Part shown: positions 22,799 to 36,000 of the stretch, in pieces | Layout of the letters: each line of letters starts with the position of its first letter | How positions within the stretch are numbered: the stretch's first letter is position 1 | NCBI GenBank assembly: GCA_003184365.1 | Contig: NKYR01000114.1 | Coordinates: 62,001-126,000 of the forward strand | Source of the DNA: Evernia prunastri | Taxonomy: Eukaryota > Ascomycota > Lecanoromycetes > Lecanorales > Parmeliaceae | DNA length: 64,000 nt | Direction of reading: 5' to 3' | Translations under genes and position numbers: made by a program | The notes under the pieces: model-generated | Told to the model about the DNA's origin: nothing | The model's database searches: none | What the model saw: only the letters and a program-made list of their open reading frames with translations

Positions 22799-23568
22799 AT
22801 CTGCAATGACAGATCGCATTTAAACGCCCGCAACTACCATGCCATGGAGGAGAAACAGCCAGTCTATGCAGGTGCAAGAGGAGTGGTAGATGTCGTCACT
22901 GTAGATGCACGTTCAAACCCGCCGTCGTCTTGATGAGTGCCAATTTGGGAGCAAATTGGGGCGGCTTGATGCGACTTACTACGACTCAGCTCTAGGCTAT
23001 ATTTGAAGACTAAGGTAAGCACAGCACAATGCTAGTGCCGAACCAGAAGCAATGATTAGGAAGGCGTGGGAAAAGGAATGTTCTGATTTGATCAACTGTT
23101 GAATCGACAGTTCGCTTCACATTTTGGACGATAGAATATGCACCACTCTACTCAGTACGAACTAGGGAATGGTGGTGCAAGTGTCAATCGCAGCGCGACA
23201 TGCATCTTTACTGCCAATGATATTTGATGCTTGTTGCGCTAAGAAGGCGCTAAATGCGCGATATTGCGACGCTACCCAGGCGCCCAAGCCTGACCACACC
23301 CCAATGGCAGGAGCCAACCTATAAGCCTCATCCATGGCTTCGCCCCGTTCTGAATACCCCAAGAGGCATACAGTGGATGAACATGCAGCTAGTATCCTTT
23401 ATCTTCCCGCGATTCGTCTGTCGGAATTTATTGCTGCTGCCATCTGCAAGCGAGGGAAGAGACGAAAACCACCTGCAGCTCCTTAAACCCCTTCTCCTGT
23501 TGCTTCCCTCCCCTTATTTAATTCACTTTAAGCTTGCCATTTTCTTTACAGTTCTCATCTTCATCGCC
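22799..23568. other. Intergenic between divergent HeLo relic and kinase-ankyrin gene
   Basis: No supported gene. A plus-strand frame from 23254 merges into the next CDS, but its upstream part lacks family similarity and a start at 23569 is preferred. Confidence 0.5.
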
Positions 23569-26500
23569 ATGGATCACTTCGAGACATATACAACCACTTT
23601 CCCCATACGATCTCGTCGTCTTAGGAGTTCCACCATCCCGGGGGCCACCCTTCATCCGGCGATATATTCTACGTCTGCAACAACTTTGCGTGATAATCTT
23701 ATATCATTTCTTTCCTACGTCAAAACTCGCGATATTCCTATACTTCCCGTCACCCAGCCAGATGTTCGCTCTGTCCTTGGGCAAGGTGCGTCCTTTCTCG
23801 TCAATGGCGCCGAGGTCCCTGAGACGTATACCGATATGGTCTCGGGGACCGTTTATCCCCAGGGTAAGATGGTAGCCTTCAAACGAGCATTACTCAGCGG
23901 CGACATGCATCCGATTCAAGACCGCATTCGTGTACTGTTCAATGAGATACTCACAATGCAGCATCCGCCACTACTAGCCCACCCGAACATAGTCAAGCTC
24001 TATGGAGTTGCTTTCGAGACAGAAAATCCGGGCTTGGGCTCCCCGCAAAACGCAATACCTGTCCTAATTCTCGAAGTGGCTGAACTGGGAAATTTGGCAG
24101 AAGTGCTGGAGACTGCGAGGAAAGAGGAACGGCCGCTGAGATTTGAGGACAAAGTCTCGCTATGCCTTGACATTGCTCACGGCCTGGAGATACTTCATGC
24201 TTGCGGTCAGTATTCCTAGCTCTACTATCTGCTGAGACGTTGACACCTTTTGTACTTGCTGCGTCTTTCAGGATTGATTGCCGGTTCCCACTAGTTGAGG
24301 CCTTTTCCGAGAATTTTCCTGTATTACACACTGTGCATGTAATTTGGCACGCTCCACCTTTCCAGCGAAGGACCTTGCAAAACCCAAAGGCTGATCGTGG
24401 GCTGCTACTGACCATAATCCCTTCCAGATATTGTGCACGGAGACGTCAAATGTGAGAACATTCTAGTGTTTGAAGGGGAAGATACCTTGAATCCTCCGAA
24501 AGGTAGAGGTGGGTTCTACCGCGTATCTTCTTAGAAATTGCATTTATACAACAGTCGTAGGCTTCAATCTTTGTTGCAAGTTGACCGACTTTGGATGCAT
24601 TCGGCTGCCTGATGGAGGGGTCCTGCTTGGAGGCAGCCGACCTTGGCAAGCGCCAGAATTCTCGCGTGGAGCCTTTTTCAATCTTGACGAGGCGAAGAGA
24701 ACCGATATCTACAGCTTTGGCATGTTAATTTGGAGAGTCTTTCTCGATGGCGATCCTTTCAAAACACTCGGAGAGTTTCAGGGTAATTATAAAGAGCAGC
24801 GACAGCAGAGAAACGAGGCAATAGCTTTACTGAAAGACCAAGATCAACTGGTACAGCATGTCTGTTGTTCTTTGGCTTTGTCCGAGAAGTTCAGCCGGCA
24901 TCAGCTTGAGATGCTCTGCGAGATCGTCACTATCACTCTGATCAAAGACTCTACGAGAAGGGAGCTTGATGTAACAAGATTGATCCGGCTCCTAACCCCA
25001 GACAACTGGTTTGAACCACGACATCCTGTCCTTCCGGAACGCATACCAGTGGATGTAGACGCTCAGCTTCTCGATATGGAAAAATGGCATTCCGAATTTG
25101 CGAATCGGAGTCCCCTCGTTCAAGGATTGATAGCATCTGGCTTCAAAGACTATGCCGAAGGTTTCTCGAACCAGTCTGAAGTAGCATCCGCAGGAAAACG
25201 AACCGCTGCCGCGTATCAGCTGGCCATATGTTATGCAAATGGTTTCGGCGTTCATTTCGAGCCTGATGAGTGTCTCCGATGGTTGACGCTCGCAGCCGAT
25301 GGAGGTTCGCAAAAGGCACACGAAGCGCTTCCAAAGATACTTCAAGCGTTCGATGCGGATCCAAAAGCTTCACTTGAGTCCGAATTAGGGGTCGATGACG
25401 CCAGCTCGATGCTCAGCTCATCATGGGCCTCGGACCTCGGTGATGAAGACGCCTTAGTCCACATAGCTGGCGAGCACAATCGTAACTCCAACAGAGTAGC
25501 GCATGAGGAACCAGATGCTTATTATGTCTCCACTCTCCTCAATGCGGCGGAAAATTGCAACTATGTTGTCCTGGATAAATTGCTGTCCGACTCTGCGAGA
25601 CCAACTTTGTCCGAGGACGGTGTAAGTGAACCTTCTTCGAGAATTTCACCAAGCTCTTCACCACTTTTCAATTTACAGATCAGACTTTGCGAGCGAGAAA
25701 TCCATCATTACCCCTAAAAATGCTGCAGATCCTGGACCCTCTGCTCCATACTGATTCATAATGGTACAGGTGTCTCCGATCCACTTTCTGTCCTCTTGGG
25801 AGGTTGGAAAAGCGCGTAGCCTCGGACTTCGATTGGTCAAAGCTGGTGCAGATGTGAATGCTGTTGCAAAACGTGGGATCACAGTTGGGGGTACTCCACT
25901 TATGTGGGCAGTGTACTCAGGCAATCTGGAGCATGCAAAGATCCTGATCGAGCTTGGTGCTGAATCAATGATCTCAACAGATGATGGCGAAGATGCCCTC
26001 TCATTCGCTGCAAGGTTGCATTCAGCTATCCTTCTGCGAGTTCTGCTGGAAAACACCCGCTCCATTCGAGTCCGTGGTCATTTGAACCGGCTGATCGAAG
26101 CTACGCTTGGAGGGCAGAGTCGATTCACACGCATGACAAGACATGGAGAACACTGGATCGCTGCAGCAGGAGAGACTTTGCAGGTCTTGGAGGACTGGCA
26201 CACCTTGTTGTCCCAGGCGGAGAACTTTACGCTTCTTTTGCTCCCAGCGCTGAGATCAAGCCTGAGAACTCCCTACGGTACGTTCAATGTGAACTCGGCC
26301 CTTCCCGCCCTCAGACTGGACTAGAATGGACTTGGTAGAATATAAGTTTCACTCGAAAAGTCCATTACCTTTTTATGTCTTTGCATCTTTCATCCCCACC
26401 AGAATCATGTCTAAAACTGAGAAACTGACTGATATCCCTCACAGGTCGGATGAATACTGACGTACAAGTCGGCTGCTTCAAAGACAATGGTATCCAGCCA

Positions 26501-27397
26501 TCGCAGCTGACTGGGCTTCTCCGGGATAGCGTGACAAGCTTCAATACGCCATTGTTCAATGCTCTGCTTTACTACGGTGTCCCTGTGACTGAGACCTTCG
26601 AACATTGCAAAACCCTACTTCACCTTAGCACGAGGATACCAGATCACAGCCTCGCATCTCAAGAATTTGCGCCTCGCCTACTCGTACTAGGCGCTCTCCT
26701 CGACGTTCAGGATGAGCAAGGGATCACTCCATGGATGGATGCCATACTCGGTCGGAAATGGGATCTAACAGATCTACTCCTGCAAAAGGGCGCCGACCCT
26801 CTCATTACCAACAAAGAAGGATTTGACATACTCGGTCTGTGTATCAACGCGATCAATCTCGGCTCCATCAAGTTCCTCTTCAAATACTGCGAAGAGAGAC
26901 ACAAATTCCGCCAAGCCGACTCCTTCATCGTCAATAAATCAAAGCACATCAGCGCATTGCAACTCGCCGCGGCCATCCCACTGCCCCGTGCCCACGCCAT
27001 GAAGCTCGAAGTCATCGGCACCTTCCTCGCCGTCCTCGCCAAATTTGGAAAAGAGCCCTCGCAGCTAACATTCCGCTCCGACGGCATCCTGCCAAACGCA
27101 AGCGCACTCGACATTGCGGCTTCCATGGGCAACGTGCATGCGGTCAAGAGCTTGGTCAAGATCGGCGCGCATCTAGGAGCGGACGGGAGCCGGGAATCGG
27201 CTTTGCGCGTGGTGCGGGCGGGGCTGGAGACAGCCGAGGGGTACATGGAGAGGAAGAATCTGGAACGTTGCGCTTTCATCGTCGAGCATTGGGATGATGA
27301 GGGGACGCAGGCGAGGAGGCTGGCGGACGATTGGACGAATATGAGGACGATTGATGAGAGTCATGTTAATTCGAGCTGGGAGACTGCGGGCATTTGA
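23569..27397 (+). CDS. Protein kinase with Sel1-like and ankyrin repeats
   Basis: Five exons, 23569-24205, 24428-24502, 24561-25621, 25770-26277 and 26445-27397, 1077 residues, frame-exact throughout. A kinase domain occupies about residues 75-330: catalytic loop IVHGDVKCENIL (Asp218), LTDFGC (Asp247) and APEF. The HGD in place of HRD is common in this fungal group. A Sel1-like repeat (AAYQLAICYANGFGV) follows, then a region of ankyrin-type repeats (VSPIHFL, LGLRLVKAGADVN, GGTPLMWAVYSGN, TPWMDAILGRKWDLTDLLLQKGAD). The first intron is long (222 bp). Similar proteins are expanded in Pezizomycotina and lie near NLR-type genes, as here. Substrate unknown. Confidence 0.85.
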
Positions 27398-27988
27398 TGG
27401 GGTGGAGGCCGATTTGGAGACTTCGGGGATGCTTGCGTATATGAATAATGCCTTATGATTTCATGAAAGGTAGTGATGTCTATCTTGAACAAGCTAGCGT
27501 ACTTTCAAAAGAACGTTGCCAGAACTGAAATTCGAGCTTCCAGTCTCCCGATACCTTCCAACTGCCTCTACGTAAGATGTATGGCCTCAAGCCCCGGTCC
27601 AAGATATCTGCAGCCTCTCAATATTTCGAATGACCCTACTTCAGCGCTAAAAGAGAATAGTCCAACAAAGCATGCAGCGTCGACCTTTTGTGGTGTCTTC
27701 ACCATCTTTGTGGTCATGCCACCTAGTCAATATCGACGTCAATGGGGTTCCTTGGGTCGAACCCGCGATTTATCAGTGATTCATGATTCCACTCGTTTCT
27801 CGAAGGTGGCACCGCTTGAGAAGATGGCGGATTGGGCTCGTTGTTGGTGTCGGTTTGGGTGGGGTGGTGTTGGTTGTAAGGACAAATCCTAGTCCGGATA
27901 GTGTCAGTGGCAGCTCGCTACAAGGATTAAAGTGGTCAAGACGATAAAGAAAGCAGCTATTTGGACGAACGAGAACAGATCTTAGTAC
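27398..27988. other. Intergenic, no supported gene
   Basis: A 139-codon plus-strand frame (27473-27892) has irregular composition and no recognisable motif; I do not call it. The region separates two convergent genes. Confidence 0.5.
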
Positions 27989-30900
27989 TCACTTCCAAAT
28001 TCGGACACGCAGATCATCTGAGGAACACGTCGCAATAAGCTCACCAAGCTTACCGACTGCGAGACGTGGCGCTAGAAGCGTAAAGATATGTCAACAAAAG
28101 CGCTGCCATGTTTTACCACTGTGGAGAAACAGACCAAGCAGGAGTTCGTATGCGGAGGGTAGCGGTTCGTTTTTAAGCAAAAGTATGGCTCTCTCGGTAT
28201 CAGGATCCCACAGCTGGAAACCCTCTTCTCCGGAACTGCTCACAATACAGGATGAGTGAGGCAAAGTCGCCGTGCTAACATAATGATACTAGCGCACCCG
28301 TCAATTACGGTGACAACCAAGTTTGAATGTGTTGTGTGTCACTAACGTTGTGGTCCTTAAGCTTCAAAATTTTCCTCAAAACAGGCGCATGCCTCGACGT
28401 ATCTACATCCCACACTATGACAGTCGATTTGGTGTCGATAGAAACCAGTCGTCTGCTGTCTGTGTCAAATGCGACAGAGAACACAGTTCCCACGTGACAG
28501 GCGTAGATTTGGCTTGGCGAGAAATTCTGGCTGATAAGGCTGCAATTTTGAACATCCCAAAGCCAGATGGAATGATCCCGTGAGACAGCAGCTAGCTTGG
28601 AACTGTCGTGGGAAAACGCGACACTGAGCATCCTCTCAGCTACGGAAAACTCCAGCCATACTTGCGCGGTATTCCTGACAGACCAGACCTCTACATGACC
28701 TTTCTGATCTATGCTTGCTAAATGCTCACCATTAGTAGCATAATTTATGGTCCTCATGTCTGGTTGATCGCTCCCAAAGCGGGCCATGAACGAGGTCGCG
28801 GAATCCCATAACTGATACGGCGGTTAATTTACTGATTGCTGCACAGGAAGAGATATTACTTACTCCCAACGAACTATAGCTACAACAGAAAGCTAGGTTG
28901 TTGTTACAAGGGCTAAATTGAACATCAGTAATACAGTCCGAGGATAAGTGGCCGCCAGGGCGTTCAACGAGCGCTCCAGTCGACACATCGAATATGGAAA
29001 TGTCACGCTCAATGGCGATTGCAATAAGCGTGTCGTCAGGGCTAAAGCACAGCGAGACGACATGGTCCGAGTGGTTCACATCATAGATGAGTTCAACACT
29101 AGTTCGACGCTGGAGATTCGGATTGTGTATGACATGCCAATCGTCGTGTACCTGTTTAAGGTCTGCAGGGATATCTTTAAGTGTGAGACTGGCTAAACCA
29201 ATTTCCACATCAGTCACCGATGAACCTTCCGTGGCTAAGTATGAGTCTTGCTGGACATATGTGGTCTCCTGTACCGATGCAGACTCGTCTGAGAAACGTA
29301 CGTCCTGCTCGTCTATACTTATACCGGTGTGCCCGTTTTGTGTGCTCTTACGTGGCTGGCTTTCATCCACAGAATAACACGCTTTGAGGGTGAAAAGCGA
29401 CCTATCTTGCTGTGAGCGACGACTGGCTTCACCCAGCGAATCTGGGATTGAAGCTGTTCTCTCCTCATCATGGTATTGAGCAGCATGCCTTTTAGCGGCA
29501 GCCCGAGTAGAGAACCGCGAGCCAAAGAAGCCACATGTCGCCTCTGCACATCGAAACCTCGGTTTGTGGCTTTTCTCGTGGGTCTGACGGAGTTCCAGCG
29601 TTTTGTATCCTTGTAAAGCTCTAGGACAATTTGGGTATCGACAGAGGAAGGCACAGGAGTCATGCCGCGCTTTGAAGTCGGATAAGCCCGTGTCGGATAC
29701 TTGCTCGCTTCCCAAGATCTCTTCCACAAATCTTTGATACCGCGCTCTGATTAGTGGAAACAGCGTAGGACCATGATTATTTTCTGAGTCTGCTGATCGA
29801 GAAATCAGCATCGAATGGTGATATATATTGAGACGTAGACGACTTACAGTAAGAATTTGCGTCCAAGCAATTGGTCACCGACATGCCCTTTCTATAGGCC
29901 ACTGTATCATCAAGCAACTTTTTAACGGCAGGGGAGATGAGCAGAGATCGCCAAATGTTCCCTGAAGGTGAGAGTGCTACATCGCTGTCGTTCTGCAAAG
30001 CCCATCCTTTTAATGTTGCCAGTTCGTTGTACATGATCGCGAGCCGCTCCAGGGGTTCACGTAAGGCTAAAAATTCCGCCGCAATAGAATAAGAGCCTGC
30101 CGGTGGCTGTAGTAACGCTTGTAGATGATCAAGCCAGTAGTCGTTTGCATATAGATGTAGATCGTGAAAGCCTTGGCCGACCTCTGAGCGTAGCTCATCG
30201 TGCTTAAACTGAGGATCTACCAAATCAAGACTGGAAGGCAAGTAGAGGATGCAGGATAGTGCTACGGTAAGCTGGGATTTTTCAAGTCGGAGAGATGGCG
30301 AGATGTTGGACTTTTGTAGATACCTGGGAACAATAATTAACAACAGATGCAGCTCATTCATAAGTATACGAGCACTGACTCCCGGGCTGTGAAATGGATA
30401 AAGCTAACGGTGCCTCCAATATCGTCATCCGTGTCTAGTATGGGATGACAAAGACTAAGTACGTCTCCTCGAGGTCTAGTTGCTGCTGTTATCTGTGATA
30501 CTCGTTCATCTAGGACAATTCCACTCTCCAATTCACATCTCTTCAAAGGACGCCGCGCCACCAACATCCAATGCAGAATGCGTATGGCCGTACGTTGGTT
30601 GACTGTCTTCCCATCGCCGCAGACTCGTAAGAGGATTCTCTCGTACCTGTGGTAATTTAGCTGGAAGTAAGACCATTATAATCACTCGTGTACCTACACG
30701 GCTTCAAGATCCACTGGAAGCGTATTAATAACCTCCCGTACGTCTGACTCAAAATGAAGGTCATCTAAAGTGAACATTATCAATTTGACCCAGAGGAACA
30801 TCCCTAGACGATGTCAGAAAGGGGCCACGCATAAGATGAGAGAGACCAACCATTGGCCTTTGATAACAACTGACTTCCCAATTCGTCGATGAGGTCTGAA

Positions 30901-32524
30901 TTGAACCGGTCTCGCAGATAGCGAAGCCGTGGTTGCACGAAGGATGCGATAGCACCGTTGATATTCTGGGGGCTGTCCTCAAGCCGGAAGCTAGGCTTAG
31001 TTTGTAACAATCTAGACATATCGCGAGATTTTCTGCTCGACAATAGGACTTTGCACGCTCCTGAAATCGGACCCCGAATTCTCACCAGATCTTCTATCAC
31101 TTCGGCTTGTTCATCCTGTGGACATTCGTCGAGCCCGTCAACGACAATTCGAATTGCCGGAAGCGAAGTAATCATCTTCTCAAGTATGATACCCAGATTC
31201 TTTTTCGTGGCTCTTTGGCCATTGTTCGCAAATTCGTCGAGTATATAAGGTGCGAGCTCAGTACTGGCTGCTAATACTTGGGTTGCAAAGCTGCGGAGAA
31301 CCTCTGTCGCCTGCTTCTGAAAACTCTGGTCGTGACTGAAAAAGTAAAAGATGGCAACGATGTTGGTTTTCTTCTGGATGTGCTCTATGAGCTTAGCACA
31401 TATAACGCTTTTGCCTGTACCGAAAACTAGTACCAGGACCTATGACAAAGACTCGAGATTGCTCACCTGCTCCGGGTTTCCCGTTAAGCCACATCACTGA
31501 ATTATCACGACTTAAGTCTAACCAGGAGACGATGCTTGGTTCTTTCAGGGCCCAGTGACTCTGCGTCCCATCGCTTGCTCTGGAAATTCTAGTGTATCGA
31601 TCCTCTTGATCCTCGCTCGCACCAAACCATGCGATAGTCTCTCTGATATCTGAAGCGAGTCTTTCTCGCTCTTTTTGGTCCATATCGTGGATTCGCTCAG
31701 CCCGCCATTGCCTAATTTGATCCAATAGTGTGTTCCTCGAGATTTTAGCCTCAGCGATATTGATTGCGTTGGCCTCCTGGTCAATCAAATCTCAGTGCTT
31801 CCTAAGGCTTTCCAGGATTCCGTTGAATCGGAGGTTGAAAGACTTCCACAAGGAGTCAAAAACCAGTTTCCATGCTAAGACGATAACATACCATCGATTA
31901 GTAGGTTACAAGTAGGGTTAGGATATTTCACTAACAACGGCGACGGAAGAACATATATGCTCTTCTATGGAACTCTAGAATATCCTCATAGAAATGACCC
32001 ATGACCTGTTGGAACTCGGGGTCGGTTCTGAATGCTGCAGAGAGTCTATCAAAACGCGGCATTGCCTCTCCAATCATCGCGTAGGCATCAATGAGCTTCT
32101 CTAAAGCTGAAATATGGCCTTGAGCGATCTGTACTAGCATTAAAGTCATGTCAGAGGCTCTGAAATGGTTGTTTCTCTAACCTGTAGTAGAAGCTTAATG
32201 GGCGCCTAGGCTGAGGTCAGCTTGATAGATGATGGCTTCGGAGCGACTTGCCCATATATAGGGCAAGTAGGGTGTTCCTTGACAAAAGACCTCCACCACC
32301 TTCGAGTACTGCTCGATCCCAGCCAAGAACGGCTGTATGCGATGGAAGCCTCGAAGGGATCTACGTGATTCGAGGTGGCGTTCAATGTCCCTAGCAGTAG
32401 TCCAAACGTCTTCCATCCTGGTTGAGTTGAAAGAGCGCACATCATCTTTAGCCACAATATCCCTAAGTCTCTCAAACGCGATATTGAATGACACAGGCGG
32501 GGTCACACTCGAGGCTGAGGCCAT
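27989..32524 (-). pseudogene. NACHT - C2H2-like - WD40 STAND (NLR-type) protein, one in-frame stop
   Basis: Twelve exons on the complement: 32252-32524, 32182-32205, 31936-32128, 31467-31874, 30851-31414, 30698-30803, 30380-30646, 29848-30323, 28864-29792, 28347-28811, 28135-28288, 27989-28071. All phases fit, giving 1314 codons including the final stop. The N-terminal domain (APIKLLLQ, then ALEKLIDAYAMIGEAMP) is the one often placed before fungal NACHT domains. Walker A is NGKPGAGKS at about residues 294-301, split by an intron. Walker B is IRIVVDGLDECP. Cys/His pairs (FLCRYPNCPRA, RFRCAEATCGFF) precede at least five WD40-like blades. Codon 191 is TGA (31792-31794), in a position where Arg would fit. 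One further start, 32548, is possible. Confidence 0.82.
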
Positions 32525-33034
32525 CGTGAATCCGGCAAATGAAGCCACTCAACGAATTGAATGGGCCCCTATGTCAATGAAAGACGAAATTTTGAAACCG
32601 AAAATAAAGAAGCACAGGGGTTTGAACGAATCTCTAGAGTGTCGGTATTGCTTTGTCTGAGGGGGGAAACAGGGGGTCTCTTAGAGTGCTTGAGCTTCAT
32701 CCAGGCTTTCTATGTCATTACTGAAAAGCTTTGTCGTCCAGGAAACTGCCTTGCCAACATTGCAAGGCTGTGAGTTCAGGCTATGTCAGACGGCCACCAT
32801 GGCAGAGCGTTGTGCTCCTGCATTAAGTCGTTCCCGAGGCTATGCGCCGCTGCATATCCGGTCGCCTCCGCGGCCAATCGCAGTACTGAGGCTGAGGCTG
32901 TGGCCGCCAAGGTATTCGGGCTGACGTTTTCGTCTCACCCTCTGATATACTCGTAGATGTCCCAGAGCTCAGTGGATTTTGATGGTTTGACGGAGTTTGT
33001 CCTAGAATCCGCGGCAAGTGCCTAAGAGCAGGGA

Positions 33035-36000
33035 ATGGACCGTCGGGAAGTCAACGGAGATTGGCCGCGCAAACGAATACGCTTGGAGCACACCATCAAG
33101 TCTCAAGTTTCGTACAACTGTAGTATTATCACTAAGGCCAATACCGATGACGATAGAACAAGATAGGGTGAAGGGTACGGCTACGGTGTCTACGGCGAAA
33201 GACCGCCGAAGTTATACCCTGACTTGCCAGACTACGACGACGTTAGTTCACTCAATCGGAGCCTTGATACTCATGGACACGATTATCTCGTCACTTCATC
33301 CATGTTATCGACCCAGTCGACAGCAGCTAGGCCTGTTGAGTCCGCGGTCTGCGCTATCTCAAACCTACCAAGACACTCTGAAGTCTCCCCCAGCAACGGC
33401 TATGGCGGCCCAAAGGATGTCTTTACGAACGAGGTTTGTTTCGGCATGGTAAATATACATCTGCTCCGTGACGCTTTAGAGCCTTAGATTGACACTTTTT
33501 TTTTAGCTCGATACCATTCCTGTAGAACAACTTCACTATGAAGGTCTGGACCTTGATCCCCTTTCTATCCCAGTTTATTTCGGCCATGCGCCCGACATTC
33601 TACAGACCACCGATGGACGTATTGTTGGCAGACTCAATCCTCGTTACACCCAAATTATCACGAGTACTGCGAGACGACGACAGCATCCAATTGCAAGTAT
33701 ACTTGGTCCCCTCCACTTCTCAAAATACTGGTCATAGTCGGTCGAAACCTAGAGGCAAAAAGACAGCGCAACCGCGCGCTAAAAATGTGACTTTGTCCAT
33801 AATTTTGTACGGATCCATGGACATATTTGAATCAGTAGGCGACTTCCTTTCCCGTTGCTCGGAATTTCTCCAACCTCCTTTGCGTTGCGATCGCAACGTT
33901 CCCTACTGTAACCCCCAAAGTCTGGCAGGCAAAGACGGAAACCCGACCATGACCTATCAGCTCCAAGGAGTCGGCCCAAATTCTACGATCGAGTCCGTAG
34001 CCCAGGACGCTGATCCATCCGCCGCCCTGGAGAATGAAGATAACTCCCCAGAAACCGAGGCACCAGCTGCGATAAAATCTTCCCTGTATAGGTACGTCTT
34101 GACCAGATAGTGATACTCGGCTCCACATTTCTCGGTCTTAGACTTTGGCTGACTCTTACTAGCCATCAAAAGCGGGCGTTATCGTTCATGCTAATGAGGG
34201 AACAAGATCAGAGGTCGTGGGTCATGCAAAAGGACCAATGGAGAGCCAGATTTGATGAGTGTGAGGGCATCACCAAGTGAGACTCCATGCAAACCTACTC
34301 TTCAGCCGGTGAGCTAACCCAGGTCAAGTTATGAGAACACAGTGACAGGCGAAATCTGCAACTTTCGACCTTGGGAAGTACGAGGAGGCATCCTTGCAGA
34401 TGCCATGGGACTTGGTAAATCCTTGACAATTCTAAGCTTGATCGCGACCGATTGGCAGCAATACACAAATGGATACTCAAATCCGGCACCAACACTTCTA
34501 GTCGTGCTGCCGTCCCTGCTTCGAAATTGGGAAATGGAGCTCAGAAAACATCTTCATCCAGGCACTTTCCGCTGCTTGCTATACCACGGGGCCAAACGAT
34601 CGGACGATATCGCCTGGATAAATGCGCATCAAATAGTCATCACAACGTATGAGGTGGTCGCTGCCGAATGGAAGAGCCTCGACAAGGGACCAAGACCCCT
34701 GTTTTCTTGGCGACGTATCGTCTTAGATGAAGGCAAGCCGCTTTATCCCCAACTGAATACGCAAGCTAACAGGTTCATCCAAGCTCATGAGATCCGTGTG
34801 GGCACCACTTTAAGGGCGAAAGCTGTCTGCGCTCTTCGAGGGGATTTGCGTTGGATTGTCTCAGGCACACCTATACAGAACCGATGGGAAGATCTGGCCA
34901 GCTTACTCAACTTCCTCAGAGTCTACCCCAATCGAGACATGAAGTCACTCACTGCCATGTTGGGGAAGAGTGCAGCCAATTCAGACTTGAAACGCATGCT
35001 GGCGCCAATCTGTCTTCGCCGATCCAAGCATGCAATAGACCTGCCGAATCGAACAGACAAGACCCACAGAGTGAACTTCGACGTCGAAGAGGCTAGTCTT
35101 TACAATAGTATCAATGTTCGCGTTGCTGCATTTATTGAACATCAGGCTGGGCAGGCCAGTTTAGGGTCTTACTCTAACATACTGACTAAAATAAATTCAC
35201 TCAGACAGATATGCAACCTAGGTACATATTATCGAGGCGATATCAAAGCATCCGAGACTCAGACTACGGCGATGCAAGAGCTTTTCGACGGAAGGGTATC
35301 TGCCGGGGCCGCCGTCTGCTGCAAATGCGATAAGGATCTCTCAAAAGGGGATGAGGACAGCGAATCACAAATTTGTGACACGGAAGGTCTTGGGTCACCA
35401 GTCACACGGATAACTACGTGCGGTGAGATCATCTGTGCTTCGTGTTTCGCCCTCTCTAACACCGTGATGTGCCCCACCAATGGAAGATGCCGGCATCAGA
35501 ACTCGTGTGAGCTATATCCGGTGAATTCGTCCGACTCGTCTGGCCTTTCGGCAGTTCAACCCAACTCTAGATTGCCCGTAAAAATAAGAGCACTCCAGGA
35601 GGATCTCCTGGAGTTGCCAGGGACAGATAAAAGGTAATGGCTCCAACGCTCAAAGGGTGACCCATTTCTCACACGTCTACCAGTATCGTTTTCTCCTTTT
35701 GGACTACCACTTTGGATCTTGCCGGAGCGGCACTGGACCAGATTCATCTACCCTACACACGTGTTGATGGTAAGATGCCTGCCAAGGAAAGACAGCTGGC
35801 CCTCGAAAGCTTTGTTCAGGATCCACGCGTTCGTACCATCCTTATTTCGCTACGTTGCGGCTCGACTCGATACGTGAAGCGTCTTGTCCTCCATCAGTCT
35901 CGCTCAGCATTGACATTTCTAGGCTCAATCTGACGGCTGCAAACCATGTATTCCTTATGGAGCCGCAATGGAACCCCATGGTCGAAGACCAGGCTCTCGA

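Noticed and set aside
25680..25769. Extra exon between 25678 and 25769 in the kinase-ankyrin gene
   Set aside because: All three frames stop there; one longer intron (25622-25769) gives the family sequence DGVSPIHFL exactly.
27473..27892. 139-codon plus-strand frame
   Set aside because: No motif, irregular composition, no promoter or splice support.
31792..31794. Selenocysteine or programmed readthrough at the NLR TGA
   Set aside because: Fungi of this group lack selenoprotein machinery, and the next bases (GAT) give no readthrough signal that I know.
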